Shown: positions 55,070 to 64,000 of the stretch, piece after piece
Numbering within the stretch: the stretch's first letter is position 1
Layout: each line of letters opens with the position of its first letter
Assembly: GCF_020042665.1 (NCBI RefSeq)
Contig: NZ_CP083376.1
Location: 1,772,001 to 1,836,000, forward strand
DNA length: 64,000 nt
Reading direction: 5' to 3'
Origin: Pseudoxanthomonas sp. X-1
GTDB lineage: Bacteria; Pseudomonadota; Gammaproteobacteria; Xanthomonadales; Xanthomonadaceae
Translations under genes and position numbers: made by a program
Notes under the pieces: model-generated
Seen by the model: the letters and a program-made list of their open reading frames with translations, nothing else
What the model was told of the DNA's origin: nothing
The model's database searches: none

Positions 55070-58000
55070 TCAGAAGTCGTATTGCACCATGAAGCGCGCG
55101 CTACGCGGCGCCTGGTAGGCACGGGCCAGGCCATAGGTGTTCAGAGGAGTGCCATCCGTCTGATAGCCGTTCTCGGCGACTTCACTGACGGCAGTCACCT
55201 TCTGGTTATTGAAGACGTTGAACACGTCGATCTTGAACTGCAGCCCCGGCGCCCACAGCGGCGCGTACGCCACGTTCAGGTCAATCGAGTTGGTCCACGG
55301 CAGACGTCCAGCCTTGCCACGGGGCACCGCGCTCACTGGCCCGGAAGCGCCAATCTCCGTCGTGCCGCAGCGGAAGAAGCTGGAACCATACGGGTGAGGG
55401 CTGAAGTTGTCGGAGCCCGGAGCGGGATTCAGATCAAGGTCGCCCAGGCAGTTCTTCGGGCGCCCGGATTGAACGATCAAATTGGCGCCGACAGACCATT
55501 CGTCCGTGAATTGATAGTTGCCAAAGATCTTGACGCTGTGGCGACGGTCGTTGGGCAGGTAACCGTATGCGTCAACCATGAGCTCCTTGTAATCGAAGTC
55601 CTGTGTCACGCTGGTATCGGCCTGTCCGATATCCGATTTCACCCCGCCTTCGGTGTTGCCCTTGTTCCAGGCGATGGTCCAGGAAGCCTGGATGAAGAGG
55701 CGATCCCAGTACCCGTTCCAGAACAGGTCGAGCGCCTTGTACGTACGCTTGGCGTCGGGTGAGAGCAGGCTGCCATCGATCTTGTACTCGGTCAGCGTGC
55801 CGTTGTCCTCGATATCCGTCAGGTACACCGGATCCTTGCCGGGATTGAACATGCGGCAATAGGGGAAGCCTGCGCTCGGCAGTACCGGATCCAGCCCATC
55901 CTCGATGGCGCGGTTGTAGATGGGCGTGTAATCGCAGTTGTCGTCGATTGCCGCTTTCAGCTTGCGGTAGGTGCCCTTGGCGCCGATCGACTGGTGTTCG
56001 GTAAGCTGCTGCTCGAAACCAAGGATGTATTCGTCCTGATACATCGGATCAAGGTTCTTGGCCGCGATCGTTTCAGGATTCTTGGGTTCGCCCGTCTCTG
56101 CATTGACGTACGACAGCGCGCTACGCGGCGTGGGATTGACAGGTGCTCCCGTGACGGGGTCGACCTGGGTGAAGTTGAAGTTCTGCCTGGTGAACAGGGA
56201 GGCGCTCGCGCCGCGGACCGCCACGCTCGGCGTGAGGGGAAGCGCGTAACGACCCGCGTTGCCGTAGAACTTCAGGCTCGAATCGCCGTTGACGTCCCAT
56301 GAGAAGCCCAGGCGGGGGCCGAACTGCTTGTCGATCTTGACGTAGGTGGCGCCGTCGCCGTTGAGATTCTCGAACGTGTCCCAGCGGGCGCCGATGTAGG
56401 CCAGGAAATTATCGGTGACGTTCCAGCTGTCTTCGACATAGAACGCCCATTGCTTCAGTTTGACGGTCGAGCCCTGCTGCACGATCTGCTCACGGACAAT
56501 GTCGAAATCATCCGCGGTGTTGAGTTGACCGTCGGGGCCAACGTTCGTGGAATAGCGCCAAATGCGGCCACCCTCGTAGGCCTGGCCCGCCACCGACTCA
56601 TAATCATCGCGGTCGTAACCGAACCGGATCAGATGGTCGCCCAACGCCCACTCTGCGTCGACGCGATACTGGTCACGGGTGTCCTTCGAATCCTTGCGGT
56701 CGATGGAGCCTCCCGTGATGTTGCAGGTACTGCCGTAAACGCCAGTCGCCGCCTTGCGCAGATCCGAGCGCGCATCGACGATGATGGGGCAGCCGGTAGC
56801 GGGCACATTCAGATCACCGCCGTACTCCACGAGATCGCCTGCGGCGGTGCGCAGGTAGGTCGAGCGGTCAAAGGTCCCGTGGCCGTAGAGGGCGGTCAGG
56901 GTGAAGTTGTCGGTCAGGTAGCCTGTGTACTTTCCGATGTAGTTCTCACCACCGTTCTCGCTGTGGGAGGTGCCGATGAGTGCGCCGCGATCCAGCTCGC
57001 CGGGTTCGTTGAGATAGGTCCTGCTCTTGGTCTTCTGCGTATCCTTGAACGCGGTGAACTCGAGCTTGTTGCTGTCGTTGATGTTCCAGTCCATCTTCAA
57101 CACCCAGTTCGGATTGTCCACCGAATCTTTGGTGTTGTTGAAAGAGTCGACATTCCCCCACGCCTGGCTGTCCTTCTGGCTGTACTGCAGCAGGCCGTAG
57201 ACGAACAGGTGATCCTTGACCAACGCGCCGCTGGCCCAGACCGCTCCCACCCACTCGTCCTCTTCGTCCTTGGAATTGTCTTCTTCAAGCTTGCCGAAGG
57301 AGTTCGGGGTCAGCGGGTTGGCGTAGTAGACATTCTTCGTCTTGGCGCGCAGCGAGTCCGGTGACCAGAACACATTGGCGCCAGCATGGAAGTCGTTTGT
57401 GCCCTGCTTGGTGATGATGTTGATCACGCCGCCGGTCGAGCGACCAAACTCCGCGCCATAACCGCCAGTCTTGACCTGCTGCTGAGCAATGGCTTCGAAC
57501 GGGATCTTGGAAAAATTCAGGTTGCGAAACGTGTTCGTCACGTTGAAGCCGTTGACGTAGTACTGGTTTTCAGCGACCGATGAGCCACCAAACGAGGCGA
57601 GATTTCCAAACGCGTTGTCGCCACGCACGGTGCCTGGGGCCAGCAGCGCCACGGATGTGGTGTCGCGCGACACCGGAATCTTTGCAAGCTGTTCAGCGGT
57701 GAAGACGCTCGTCGATTCAACCGAGGAAACGTCGATCTGGCTCGCGATAGCGGTACCGCGCACAGTCACGGTATCGAGCGTCGCGGCCGAGCCGCCGGAA
57801 GTGGTGAAATTGACCGGCGTACCGCCGCCGATGCTGACGTAGACCCCTTCGCGGGAAGCGATTGCAGCGCCGCCGTCACCCTGGAGCGTCACGTTGTAGC
57901 TTCCTGGTGACAGGGCCGAGAACCTGTACGTACCGTCGGCGCCGACAGTGGTGGAGCGACTAAAGCCGGTGCTCGGATTGACGATCTGAACCGTCGATCC

Positions 58001-58129
58001 AGCGGTGGCCTGACCAAAGATCGCACCCTGCGTGTTCGATTGCGCAAAGGCGACGGTGCTGAAGCACATGCCCAGGGCGACGCTAAGGGCGGTGCGTTGC
58101 ATGGCTTTCTTGGTGCGATTGACTGCCAC
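55070..58129 (-). CDS. Oar-like TonB-dependent receptor 2
   Basis: 1019 residues with the same layout as the receptor at 37.5-40.7 kb. Signal peptide (MQRTALSVALGMCFSTVAFA), carboxypeptidase-regulatory-like sandwich (GAIFGQATAGSTVQIVNPST; GTYRFSALSPGSYNVTLQGD), plug (LDTVTVRGTAIASQIDVSSV; QYYVNGFNVTNTFRNLNF; VKTGGYGAEFGRSTGGVINI) and a barrel ending RFMVQYDF. The start is the GTG at 58129 with AGGAGAGAG just before it; a longer in-frame start at 58168 would lack a ribosome-binding site. Two TPR-sulfotransferases and a TonB follow on the same strand. Confidence 0.92.
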   Translation of the reverse strand: MAVNRTKKAMQRTALSVALGMCFSTVAFAQSNTQGAIFGQATAGSTVQIVNPSTGFSRSTTVGADGTYRFSALSPGSYNVTLQGDGGAAIASREGVYVSIGGGTPVNFTTSGGSAATLDTVTVRGTAIASQIDVSSVESTSVFTAEQLAKIPVSRDTTSVALLAPGTVRGDNAFGNLASFGGSSVAENQYYVNGFNVTNTFRNLNFSKIPFEAIAQQQVKTGGYGAEFGRSTGGVINIITKQGTNDFHAGANVFWSPDSLRAKTKNVYYANPLTPNSFGKLEEDNSKDEEDEWVGAVWASGALVKDHLFVYGLLQYSQKDSQAWGNVDSFNNTKDSVDNPNWVLKMDWNINDSNKLEFTAFKDTQKTKSRTYLNEPGELDRGALIGTSHSENGGENYIGKYTGYLTDNFTLTALYGHGTFDRSTYLRTAAGDLVEYGGDLNVPATGCPIIVDARSDLRKAATGVYGSTCNITGGSIDRKDSKDTRDQYRVDAEWALGDHLIRFGYDRDDYESVAGQAYEGGRIWRYSTNVGPDGQLNTADDFDIVREQIVQQGSTVKLKQWAFYVEDSWNVTDNFLAYIGARWDTFENLNGDGATYVKIDKQFGPRLGFSWDVNGDSSLKFYGNAGRYALPLTPSVAVRGASASLFTRQNFNFTQVDPVTGAPVNPTPRSALSYVNAETGEPKNPETIAAKNLDPMYQDEYILGFEQQLTEHQSIGAKGTYRKLKAAIDDNCDYTPIYNRAIEDGLDPVLPSAGFPYCRMFNPGKDPVYLTDIEDNGTLTEYKIDGSLLSPDAKRTYKALDLFWNGYWDRLFIQASWTIAWNKGNTEGGVKSDIGQADTSVTQDFDYKELMVDAYGYLPNDRRHSVKIFGNYQFTDEWSVGANLIVQSGRPKNCLGDLDLNPAPGSDNFSPHPYGSSFFRCGTTEIGASGPVSAVPRGKAGRLPWTNSIDLNVAYAPLWAPGLQFKIDVFNVFNNQKVTAVSEVAENGYQTDGTPLNTYGLARAYQAPRSARFMVQYDF

Positions 58130-58198
58130 AGTCTCTCTCCTGACTACGGAATGAATGCAAGTTCCCATGTGTCATCCATGGCATTAAAAGACACACGG

Positions 58199-58232
58199 TT
58201 AACTCGAATTTAGCGATCAGTGCCGTGAAAGT
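58199..58232 (-). promoter_or_regulatory. Upstream motif shared by the two receptor genes
   Basis: TTAACTCGAATTT (58199-58211) and TGAAAGT (58226-58232) lie 70-100 bases before the receptor 2 start. They match TTAACCGAAATTT and TGAAAGT ahead of receptor 1. The stretch is the most A/T-rich part of the area. Confidence 0.4.
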
Positions 58233-58324
58233 CACGAAAAATTAATTCTTTGCGCTGTGCGTCAAATTCCAGTTTTCTGTTCATGTTTGTCTGAGGGCCC
58301 GGCACGCTATGAAACGCGTGACAT

Positions 58325-58352
58325 AAAAAAAGGCCGCGTTGCCGCGGCCTTT
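58325..58352 (-). terminator. Terminator of the SIMPL-domain gene
   Basis: AAAGGCCGCG (58329-58338), loop TTGC, CGCGGCCTTT (58343-58352), followed on the minus strand by a T-run of seven. It lies 34 bases after the stop. Confidence 0.9.
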
Positions 58353-58385
58353 CGGGTCAAACAGGGAAAACGCGTTCGCTGAAGG

Positions 58386-59120
58386 CTAGCGCCCCAGCTC
58401 GAACACCACCTCGATGCTTACGCTGAGCGTGGTTTCGCCGGGCGAGACGGGCGTGGCGTCGGCCTTGGCGGCACGAGCCATCATCATCACCGGCCGGGGC
58501 GCGCCGCCGCTGCCGGACTCGGAGATGCTGACGATGCGGCGGACCTTCAGGCCCAGGCCCTTGGCGTAGGTCTCGGCGCGGGCCTGGGCCTTCTTCAGCG
58601 CGTCCAGGCGGGCCTGGTCGTAGACCGGGTCGGGCTGGTCGATCTCGAAGGTCGGGCCGTTGATCTCGTTGGCACCCTGGGCGGCCAGCGCGTCCAGCAC
58701 CTGGCCCAGGTCGGCGATCTTGCGCACCTTCAGGCTGACCGTGTTGGTGGCCTGGTAGCCGGTGATCTTGGGTGCCTGGTTGTCGCGGTAGTCGTACTGC
58801 GGATTGAGCATCACGCCGCTGGTCTGGATGTCGCGCTCGGCGATGCCGGCCTTGCGGATGGCGGCCATGACCTGGGTCATCTGGGTGGCGTTCTGGCGCA
58901 TGGCGGTGTTGCCGTCGGCGGCCTGGGTCACCACGCCGGCCGAGATCGTGGCGATGTCGGGCGCGCGGCTGGCTTCGGCCTGGGAGGAGATCGACAGCAG
59001 CGTGCCGTCGGCGGGCAGGGCATAGCCGGCGGCGGCGGTCTGCGCGGAAGCGGTCATGGCGGGGGCTCCAAGGGCGAAGGCCAGTGCGATCAGCAGCGGG
59101 CGGAGGCGGTGGGTGCGCAT
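58386..59120 (-). CDS. SIMPL domain-containing periplasmic protein
   Basis: 244 residues. Signal peptide [20 protein letters not shown] with cleavage after SAQ, then a SIMPL/DUF541 domain: [79 protein letters not shown] and [14 protein letters not shown]. Relatives (E. coli YggE) lessen oxidative stress by an unknown mechanism. The ATG at 59120 has GGAA nine bases upstream. It diverges from maf. Confidence 0.9.
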   Translation of the reverse strand: MRTHRLRPLLIALAFALGAPAMTASAQTAAAGYALPADGTLLSISSQAEASRAPDIATISAGVVTQAADGNTAMRQNATQMTQVMAAIRKAGIAERDIQTSGVMLNPQYDYRDNQAPKITGYQATNTVSLKVRKIADLGQVLDALAAQGANEINGPTFEIDQPDPVYDQARLDALKKAQARAETYAKGLGLKVRRIVSISESGSGGAPRPVMMMARAAKADATPVSPGETTLSVSIEVVFELGR

Positions 59121-59255
59121 CGTTGTGGTTCCTCGATGGAAGTGGGTGGAGTGTCGTCGCGGGAAGATGAACGGGCCGTCGGCCGCCGCGGGGTTGCGCG
59201 TCTCCTGGTCGTGTGGCCTCCCGTTCAGTTTCGAGGCGCGGGTTATCCTTGGGCG

Positions 59256-59822
59256 ATGCTGTTCCTTGCCTCCCAATCCCCGCGGCGCGCCGAGCTGCTG
59301 GCCCGCCTCGGCCTGGCGTTCGAGCCCTTGTCCCTGGAGATCCCCGAACAGCGCCGGCCCGACGAAGCCGCGCTGGACTACGTGCGTCGCGTGGCCCTGG
59401 AAAAGGCCCGGGCCGGCCTGGAACGGGTGCGTGAACGCGAGGATGCGGTGGTCCTGGGGGCGGATACCGAGGTGATCCTGGACGACGTGGTGTTCGGCAA
59501 GCCGGCCGATGCGGCGGATGCCGAGGCGATGCTGGCGCGGCTGTCCGGGCGCACCCACACGGTGGCCAGTGCGGTCGCGGTGGTCACGGCGCGGCGTCAG
59601 GCGCAGGTGCTGGACCTGTCGGAGGTCCGCTTCGCCACCCTGGGCGCGCAGGCCATCGCCGACTACGTGCGCAGCGGCGAGCCGATGGGCAAGGCCGGGG
59701 CCTATGCGATCCAGGGGCGCGGGGAGGCCTTCATCGCCCACCTTTCCGGCAGTCATTCGGGTGTAATGGGATTGCCGCTGCATGCGACGGCGAACCTGCT
59801 CACGCAATTCGGAGTGCTTTGA
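59256..59822 (+). CDS. maf: Maf family nucleotide pyrophosphatase
   Basis: 188 residues, normal for Maf. It hydrolyses non-canonical or modified nucleoside triphosphates. Motifs: [16 protein letters not shown] at the start, [20 protein letters not shown] and the C-terminal [17 protein letters not shown] and [13 protein letters not shown]. The ATG at 59256 begins the family N-terminus. The TGA stop overlaps the rng ATG by one base, the usual maf–rng arrangement. Confidence 0.95.
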   Translation: MLFLASQSPRRAELLARLGLAFEPLSLEIPEQRRPDEAALDYVRRVALEKARAGLERVREREDAVVLGADTEVILDDVVFGKPADAADAEAMLARLSGRTHTVASAVAVVTARRQAQVLDLSEVRFATLGAQAIADYVRSGEPMGKAGAYAIQGRGEAFIAHLSGSHSGVMGLPLHATANLLTQFGVL

Positions 59823-61312
59823 TGTCGGAGGAGATCCTGGTCAACGTCACCCCGCGGGAAACGCGGGTGGCGGTGATCGAAAACGGGATGCTGCAGGAAC
59901 TGCACATCGAGCGTGGCTGGCGCCGCGGCATCGTGGGCAACATCTACAAGGGCCAGATCCAGCGGGTGATGCCGGGCATGCAGGCCGCCTTCGTCGAGAT
60001 CGGCCACGACCGCGCGGCCTTCCTGCACGCCAGCGACATCGTCCGCGCCGCGCCCCCGGCCGCGGTCGCGGCCGGCGAGGAGGTGCCGCTGCCGCCGTCC
60101 GCGCCGGCGTCGATCCATGAGCTGGTGCGCGACGGTCAGGACGTGGTGGTGCAGGTGGTCAAGGACCCGATCGGCACCAAGGGCGCGCGCCTGACCACGC
60201 AGATCTCCATCCCGTCGCGCTACCTGGTGCTGATGCCGCAGTCCAAGGTGATCGGGGTGTCGGCGCGGATCGAGGACGAGGCTGAGCGGGCCCGGCTCAA
60301 GGGCCTGGTGAGCGACCTGGCCGCCCAGCACGGCCACATGGGCTACATCGTGCGCACCAACGCCGAGGGCCAGCCGGCCGAGGCGCTGGCCGAGGACGTG
60401 GCCTATCTGTCGCGCGTGTGGAACGTGATCAATCGCCGCGTGGGCGAGATGGCGCCGCGCGCGCTGCTCTATGAAGACCTCAGCCTGCCGCTGCGTGCGG
60501 TCCGCGACCTGATCCGCAAGGACGTGGAGCGGGTCAAGGTGGATTCGCGCGAGACCTACGAGCGCCTGCAGGCGTTCGTGGCCAAGTACATGCCGCCGCT
60601 GGCCGAGAAGCTGGAGCTGTACTCGGGCGACCGGCCGATCTTCGACCTGTACGGGGTCGAGGACGAGATCGGCCGCGCCCTGGACAAGCAGGTACCGCTG
60701 AAGTCCGGCGGCTATCTGGTCATCGACCAGACCGAGGCGATGACCACCATCGACGTCAACACCGGCTCGTTCCTGGGCCAGCGCAACCTGGAGGAGACCG
60801 TCTACCGCACCAACCTGGAGGCGGCGCAGGCGGTGGCCCGGCAGCTGCGGCTGCGCAACCTTGGCGGCATCATCATCATCGACTTCATCGACATGTCCGA
60901 TGCCGAGCACAAGCGCCAGGTGCTGCGCACGCTGGAGAAGGGCTTGGCGCGCGACCACGCCAAGACCACGGTGTACGACTTCTCGCCGCTGGGCCTGGTG
61001 GAGATGACGCGCAAGCGCACCGTCGACAGCCTGGCGCGCCAGCTGTCCGAGCCCTGCGGCGCCTGCGGCGGCCGCGGCATGGTCAAGACCGCCGAGACGG
61101 TGACCTACGAGATCTTCCGCGAGATCACCCGTGCCACGCGCCAGTTCGAGGCGGCGCGCCTGCTGGTGATCGCCTCGCCCAAGGTGGTCGCGCGGATCAC
61201 CGACGAGGAGTCCCAGGCGGTGGCCGAGCTGGAGGAATTCCTGGGCAAGTCGATCCGCCTCCAGGCCGATGCCGAGTACCTGCAGGAACAGTTTGATGTC
61301 GTGCTGCTCTGA
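59822..61312 (+). CDS. rng: Ribonuclease G
   Basis: 496-residue endoribonuclease of the RNase E/G family that matures the 5' end of 16S rRNA and cuts mRNA. The S1-like RNA-binding domain (RGIVGNIYKGQIQRVMPGMQ, then AAFVEIGHDRAAFLHASDI) comes first, the catalytic DNase-I-like part with acidic residues in TTIDVNTGSF and IIIIDFIDMSD later, and the zinc-link cysteines in PCGACGGRGMV near the end. The length fits RNase G; there is no RNase E-type scaffold tail. The ATG at 59822 overlaps maf by one base. Confidence 0.97.
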   Translation: MSEEILVNVTPRETRVAVIENGMLQELHIERGWRRGIVGNIYKGQIQRVMPGMQAAFVEIGHDRAAFLHASDIVRAAPPAAVAAGEEVPLPPSAPASIHELVRDGQDVVVQVVKDPIGTKGARLTTQISIPSRYLVLMPQSKVIGVSARIEDEAERARLKGLVSDLAAQHGHMGYIVRTNAEGQPAEALAEDVAYLSRVWNVINRRVGEMAPRALLYEDLSLPLRAVRDLIRKDVERVKVDSRETYERLQAFVAKYMPPLAEKLELYSGDRPIFDLYGVEDEIGRALDKQVPLKSGGYLVIDQTEAMTTIDVNTGSFLGQRNLEETVYRTNLEAAQAVARQLRLRNLGGIIIIDFIDMSDAEHKRQVLRTLEKGLARDHAKTTVYDFSPLGLVEMTRKRTVDSLARQLSEPCGACGGRGMVKTAETVTYEIFREITRATRQFEAARLLVIASPKVVARITDEESQAVAELEEFLGKSIRLQADAEYLQEQFDVVLL

Positions 61313-61504
61313 GGCCGTGACCCGGGATCGGGTCGCCGGAACCAGGCAGAGCAGGTTGGGCCAGAGGGTGTTGCGGGTTCGGCCGGCTTTCGGCATGGGC
61401 TCGCGGATTCGGGCGCGCGCGCGCTCCATCCTTCCGTTCGTGGGTACCGCGTCCCGGCGCATTTGTGGTTGCCTCCCGTCTTCCCTGATCCCGGCTTCCC
61501 CCTG

Positions 61505-64000
61505 ATGCCGCTTGCCTTTCACCATCGCCTGCGCGTGCTGCGTCGGTTGGCGTGGTATGCACTGGCCGGTGGGCTGGTGGTGGTCGCGCTGGTGCTGGGC
61601 GTGCTCAGTCAGCTGCTGCCGCTGGCGCAGCGGCATCCCGACAAGGTGGCGGCCTGGCTGAGCCAGCAGGCGGGTCGGCCGATCAGTTTCGATGCCCTGC
61701 ACACCGCCTGGACGCGGCGCGGCCCGCTGCTGCAGTTCGACGGCCTGCATGTGGGGCCCAAGGGGCCGGGCGAGGGCGTGGATATCGGCCAGGCCGAGGT
61801 GCTGGTCTCGCTCTATGCCGGCCTGCTGCCGGGCCGCGCCTTCACCGAGCTGCGCCTGCGCAACCTGGCGCTGGAGGCCGAGCGCGCCGACGACGGCAGC
61901 TGGTCGATCCGTGGCTTCCCCGGGCAGAAGACCCGCGGCGATCCGTTCGACGCGCTCAACGGCCTGGGCGAGCTGCAGGTGGTCGATGGCCGCCTGCGGG
62001 TGATCGCACCGTCGCTGGGCCTGGACCTGCAGCTGCCGCATGTGGACCTGCGCCTGCGGGTGCAGGGCCGTGACGTGCACGCCGGCGCCCGGCTGCGCGA
62101 GCGCGTGGGCGGCACCCCGATCGACCTGGCACTGCTGTTCGACCGCGAGCGCGGCGACGGCCGCGCCTATCTGGAAGCCCGGGCGTTGCGCCTGGCCGAC
62201 TGGCCGGCGCTGTCCAGCCTGGCGGGCCTGCGCCTGCAGGGTGGGCAGGGCGACGTGCGCGCATGGGCGCGCCTGAGGGCCAAGCGCCTGCAGCAGGCGC
62301 AGGTCGACCTGGACCTGCGCCAAGTCCGGCTGGGCGCGAATGACGGGCGCGGTGAGGTGGCCTTCGACCAGGTGCGCGGCCTGGCCCGGGTGGAGGTGCA
62401 GCGCGACGGCTGGCGGCTGGACGTGCCGCAGCTCACGCTGGGTAAGGTCGGCACCGGACAGGGCGTGCGCGGGCTGACGCTGGCCGGGGGGGCGCGCTCG
62501 GCGCTGCTGGCCGACACGGTGCAGGCCGAGCCGTTGCTGCAGGTGCTGGCGCTGCACGACCGCGTCGCGCCCGGCCTGCGCGACTGGCTGCGCCAGGCCC
62601 GCCCGCAGGTCGGCCTGTCGCGGGTCAGCGCCGCCGGCACCCTGCAAGGGCCGCTGCGCCTGCAGGCGCGGGTCGATGGCCTGGCGTTCGCGCCGGTCGG
62701 ACACGCGCCGGGGCTGTCGGGCCTGGGCGGCGAGCTCACCGGCGATGCGCAGGGCGTGGCGCTGGCGCTGGACCCGGCGCTGCCGTTCAAGTTCGACTGG
62801 CCGGCCGGCTTCGGCGTGGTCCATCCGGCCACGTTGCACGGCACGCTGGCGGCCTGGCGCGAGGGCGAGGGCTGGAAGGTCGGCACGCCGTCGCTGGTGG
62901 TGGACGGGCCGGACTTCGGCGTGACCGCGCGCGCCGACATGTGGTTCCAGAACGACGGCACCCGGCCGTGGCTCAACGTCGCCGCCCAGGTGCACGACAC
63001 GCCGGTGCCGGCCGCGCGCGGCTTCTGGGTGCGCCACCTGATGTCCAAGCCGGCGCTGGAGTGGCTGGATCGGGCGATGCAGGGCGGCATGGTGCGCAAC
63101 GGCACCGGCCTGGTCGGCGGCGATCTGGACGACTGGCCGTTCGTGCATCAGCAGGGGATCTTCGATGCGCAGGCCGACATCGAGCAGGGGCGCATCCGCT
63201 TCCAGCCCGACTGGCCGGACATGACCGAACTGGACGCGCACGTGCGCTTCCTCGGCAATGGCTTCTCGCTGGAAGGCAAGGGCCGGCTGGGCGAGGTGCC
63301 GGTGTCGCGCCTGCAGGCCGGCATCGCCGACTGGCACGAGACGCTCCTGAAGGTCGATGCCGAAGGCGGCGACGATGCCGCGCGCCTGCTGGCGCTGCTG
63401 CGCCAAAGTCCGCTGCAGCAGCGCTACGGCGCGGCGATGAAGGGGCTGAGCGTGTCCGGCCCGGCCAGGGTGCGGTTCGGCATGACCCTGCCGCTGCGCG
63501 GCGGCGCGCAGCCGGAGGTCAACGGCGAGGTGCTGCTGGACCGCGCGCAGCTGGCGGACAGCACCTACGACCTGGCCTTCACCGATGCGCGCGGCACGGC
63601 GACGTTCTCGCAGGGCGGGTTCGACGCGCCGCAGCTGGACGTGCTGCGTGCGGGAGCGCCGGCCCAGCTGGCCTTGCGTGCGGGCGACGCCGTGCAGGAC
63701 GCCTCGCACGTGTTCGAGGCGCGCCTGGCCGCGCCATTGACCGCGGCCGAACTGCTGGCCCGCGTGCCCGACCTGAGCTGGTTGAACAACTATCTGCAGG
63801 GCCGCTCGCCCTGGACCATCGATGTCGGCGTGGGCGCGGTGCCGCAGGGCGGCGGCGATCCCCCCGTCACCGTCACCGCGCAGTCCGACCTGACCGGCAC
63901 CACGCTCAAGCTGCCGGCGCCGCTGGACAAGCCGGCCGCGCGCGCGCTGCCGGCCACTGTGGCGATGCAGATGCCGCTGGAACAGGGCCGGGTGGACGTG
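61505..64000 (+). CDS. yhdP: YhdP family AsmA-like envelope protein, 5' part
   Basis: The frame is open from the ATG at 61505 to the window end (832 codons) and continues outside; full YhdP proteins are about 1250 residues. One membrane helix near the N-terminus (WYALAGGLVVVALVLGVLSQ) is followed by DUF3971/AsmA-like periplasmic sequence: RHPDKVAAWLSQQAGRPISF, WTRRGPLLQFDGLHVG, ADDGSWSIRGFPG and many beta-rich repeats. YhdP is one of the bridge-like proteins that carry phospholipid to the outer membrane. It follows rng by 192 bases, the conserved order. Confidence 0.93.
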   Translation, partial: MPLAFHHRLRVLRRLAWYALAGGLVVVALVLGVLSQLLPLAQRHPDKVAAWLSQQAGRPISFDALHTAWTRRGPLLQFDGLHVGPKGPGEGVDIGQAEVLVSLYAGLLPGRAFTELRLRNLALEAERADDGSWSIRGFPGQKTRGDPFDALNGLGELQVVDGRLRVIAPSLGLDLQLPHVDLRLRVQGRDVHAGARLRERVGGTPIDLALLFDRERGDGRAYLEARALRLADWPALSSLAGLRLQGGQGDVRAWARLRAKRLQQAQVDLDLRQVRLGANDGRGEVAFDQVRGLARVEVQRDGWRLDVPQLTLGKVGTGQGVRGLTLAGGARSALLADTVQAEPLLQVLALHDRVAPGLRDWLRQARPQVGLSRVSAAGTLQGPLRLQARVDGLAFAPVGHAPGLSGLGGELTGDAQGVALALDPALPFKFDWPAGFGVVHPATLHGTLAAWREGEGWKVGTPSLVVDGPDFGVTARADMWFQNDGTRPWLNVAAQVHDTPVPAARGFWVRHLMSKPALEWLDRAMQGGMVRNGTGLVGGDLDDWPFVHQQGIFDAQADIEQGRIRFQPDWPDMTELDAHVRFLGNGFSLEGKGRLGEVPVSRLQAGIADWHETLLKVDAEGGDDAARLLALLRQSPLQQRYGAAMKGLSVSGPARVRFGMTLPLRGGAQPEVNGEVLLDRAQLADSTYDLAFTDARGTATFSQGGFDAPQLDVLRAGAPAQLALRAGDAVQDASHVFEARLAAPLTAAELLARVPDLSWLNNYLQGRSPWTIDVGVGAVPQGGGDPPVTVTAQSDLTGTTLKLPAPLDKPAARALPATVAMQMPLEQGRVDV

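Noticed and set aside
59753..63709. 1318-codon minus-strand open frame opposite rng and yhdP
   Set aside because: Arg/Gln/His-rich low-complexity translation with no motif and no ribosome-binding site; both real genes on the other strand are conserved.

Overview
The window is high-GC gammaproteobacterial chromosome, most likely from the Xanthomonadaceae (Lysobacter / Pseudoxanthomonas / Xanthomonas relatives). The indicators are a fused aspartate kinase–diaminopimelate decarboxylase followed by the MurL/MurD2 pair, Oar-like TonB-dependent receptors, TPR-sulfotransferases, and the core orders leuS-lptE-holA-nadD-rsfS-rlmH and maf-rng-yhdP. This rests on gene content and family knowledge; no database was searched. 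I see no rRNA, complete tRNA, CRISPR array, prophage or insertion sequence.

Layout. 0–5.9 kb: start of a lysine/alanine-rich nucleoid-type protein, osmC, a glycine-zipper envelope protein, a repeat-rich gap, an IclR regulator fused to an SMP-30-like domain, and two tandem PhzF-family genes. 5.98–11.3 kb: overlapping operon lysC/lysA fusion–murL–murD2 for lysine, DAP and peptidoglycan D-glutamate supply. 11.3–19 kb: inverted-repeat block, suhB, trmJ, a PhnD-like binding protein coupled to a GGDEF-EAL protein, ExoD-like and CorC-like membrane proteins. 19.1–23 kb: DUF47–pit phosphate uptake pair, a second inverted-repeat block, an alkyltransferase-like protein and a rhomboid protease. 23.1–31 kb: three M13 metallopeptidase paralogues, interrupted by a DHFR/RibD-like gene and a small frameshifted gene. 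31–37.1 kb: CHASE2–degenerate GGDEF protein, FAD oxidoreductase, secreted cupin, two L,D-transpeptidases. 37.5–44.7 kb: first Oar-like receptor, YhhQ-like transporter, DUF502, DUF4442, thioredoxin-TPR, DUF998-like protein. 44.8–51 kb: the leuS–rlmH housekeeping run. 51–58.1 kb: a minus-strand set made of a receptor, two TPR-sulfotransferases and a TonB. 58.4–64 kb: SIMPL-domain protein, maf, rng and the first 832 codons of yhdP.

How it fits together. Much of the window serves the envelope: precursor synthesis (lysC/lysA, murL, murD2), 3-3 crosslinking (two L,D-transpeptidases), outer-membrane assembly and transport (lptE, yhdP, receptors, TonB) and periplasmic proteolysis (M13 set). The best candidate for an undescribed system is the receptor–sulfotransferase–TonB locus. 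Other notable points are an M13 paralogue whose zinc motif reads HELTR instead of HExxH, the IclR–SMP-30 fusion, two related long inverted-repeat intergenic blocks, and an NadD whose N-terminus is built from an intergenic repeat.
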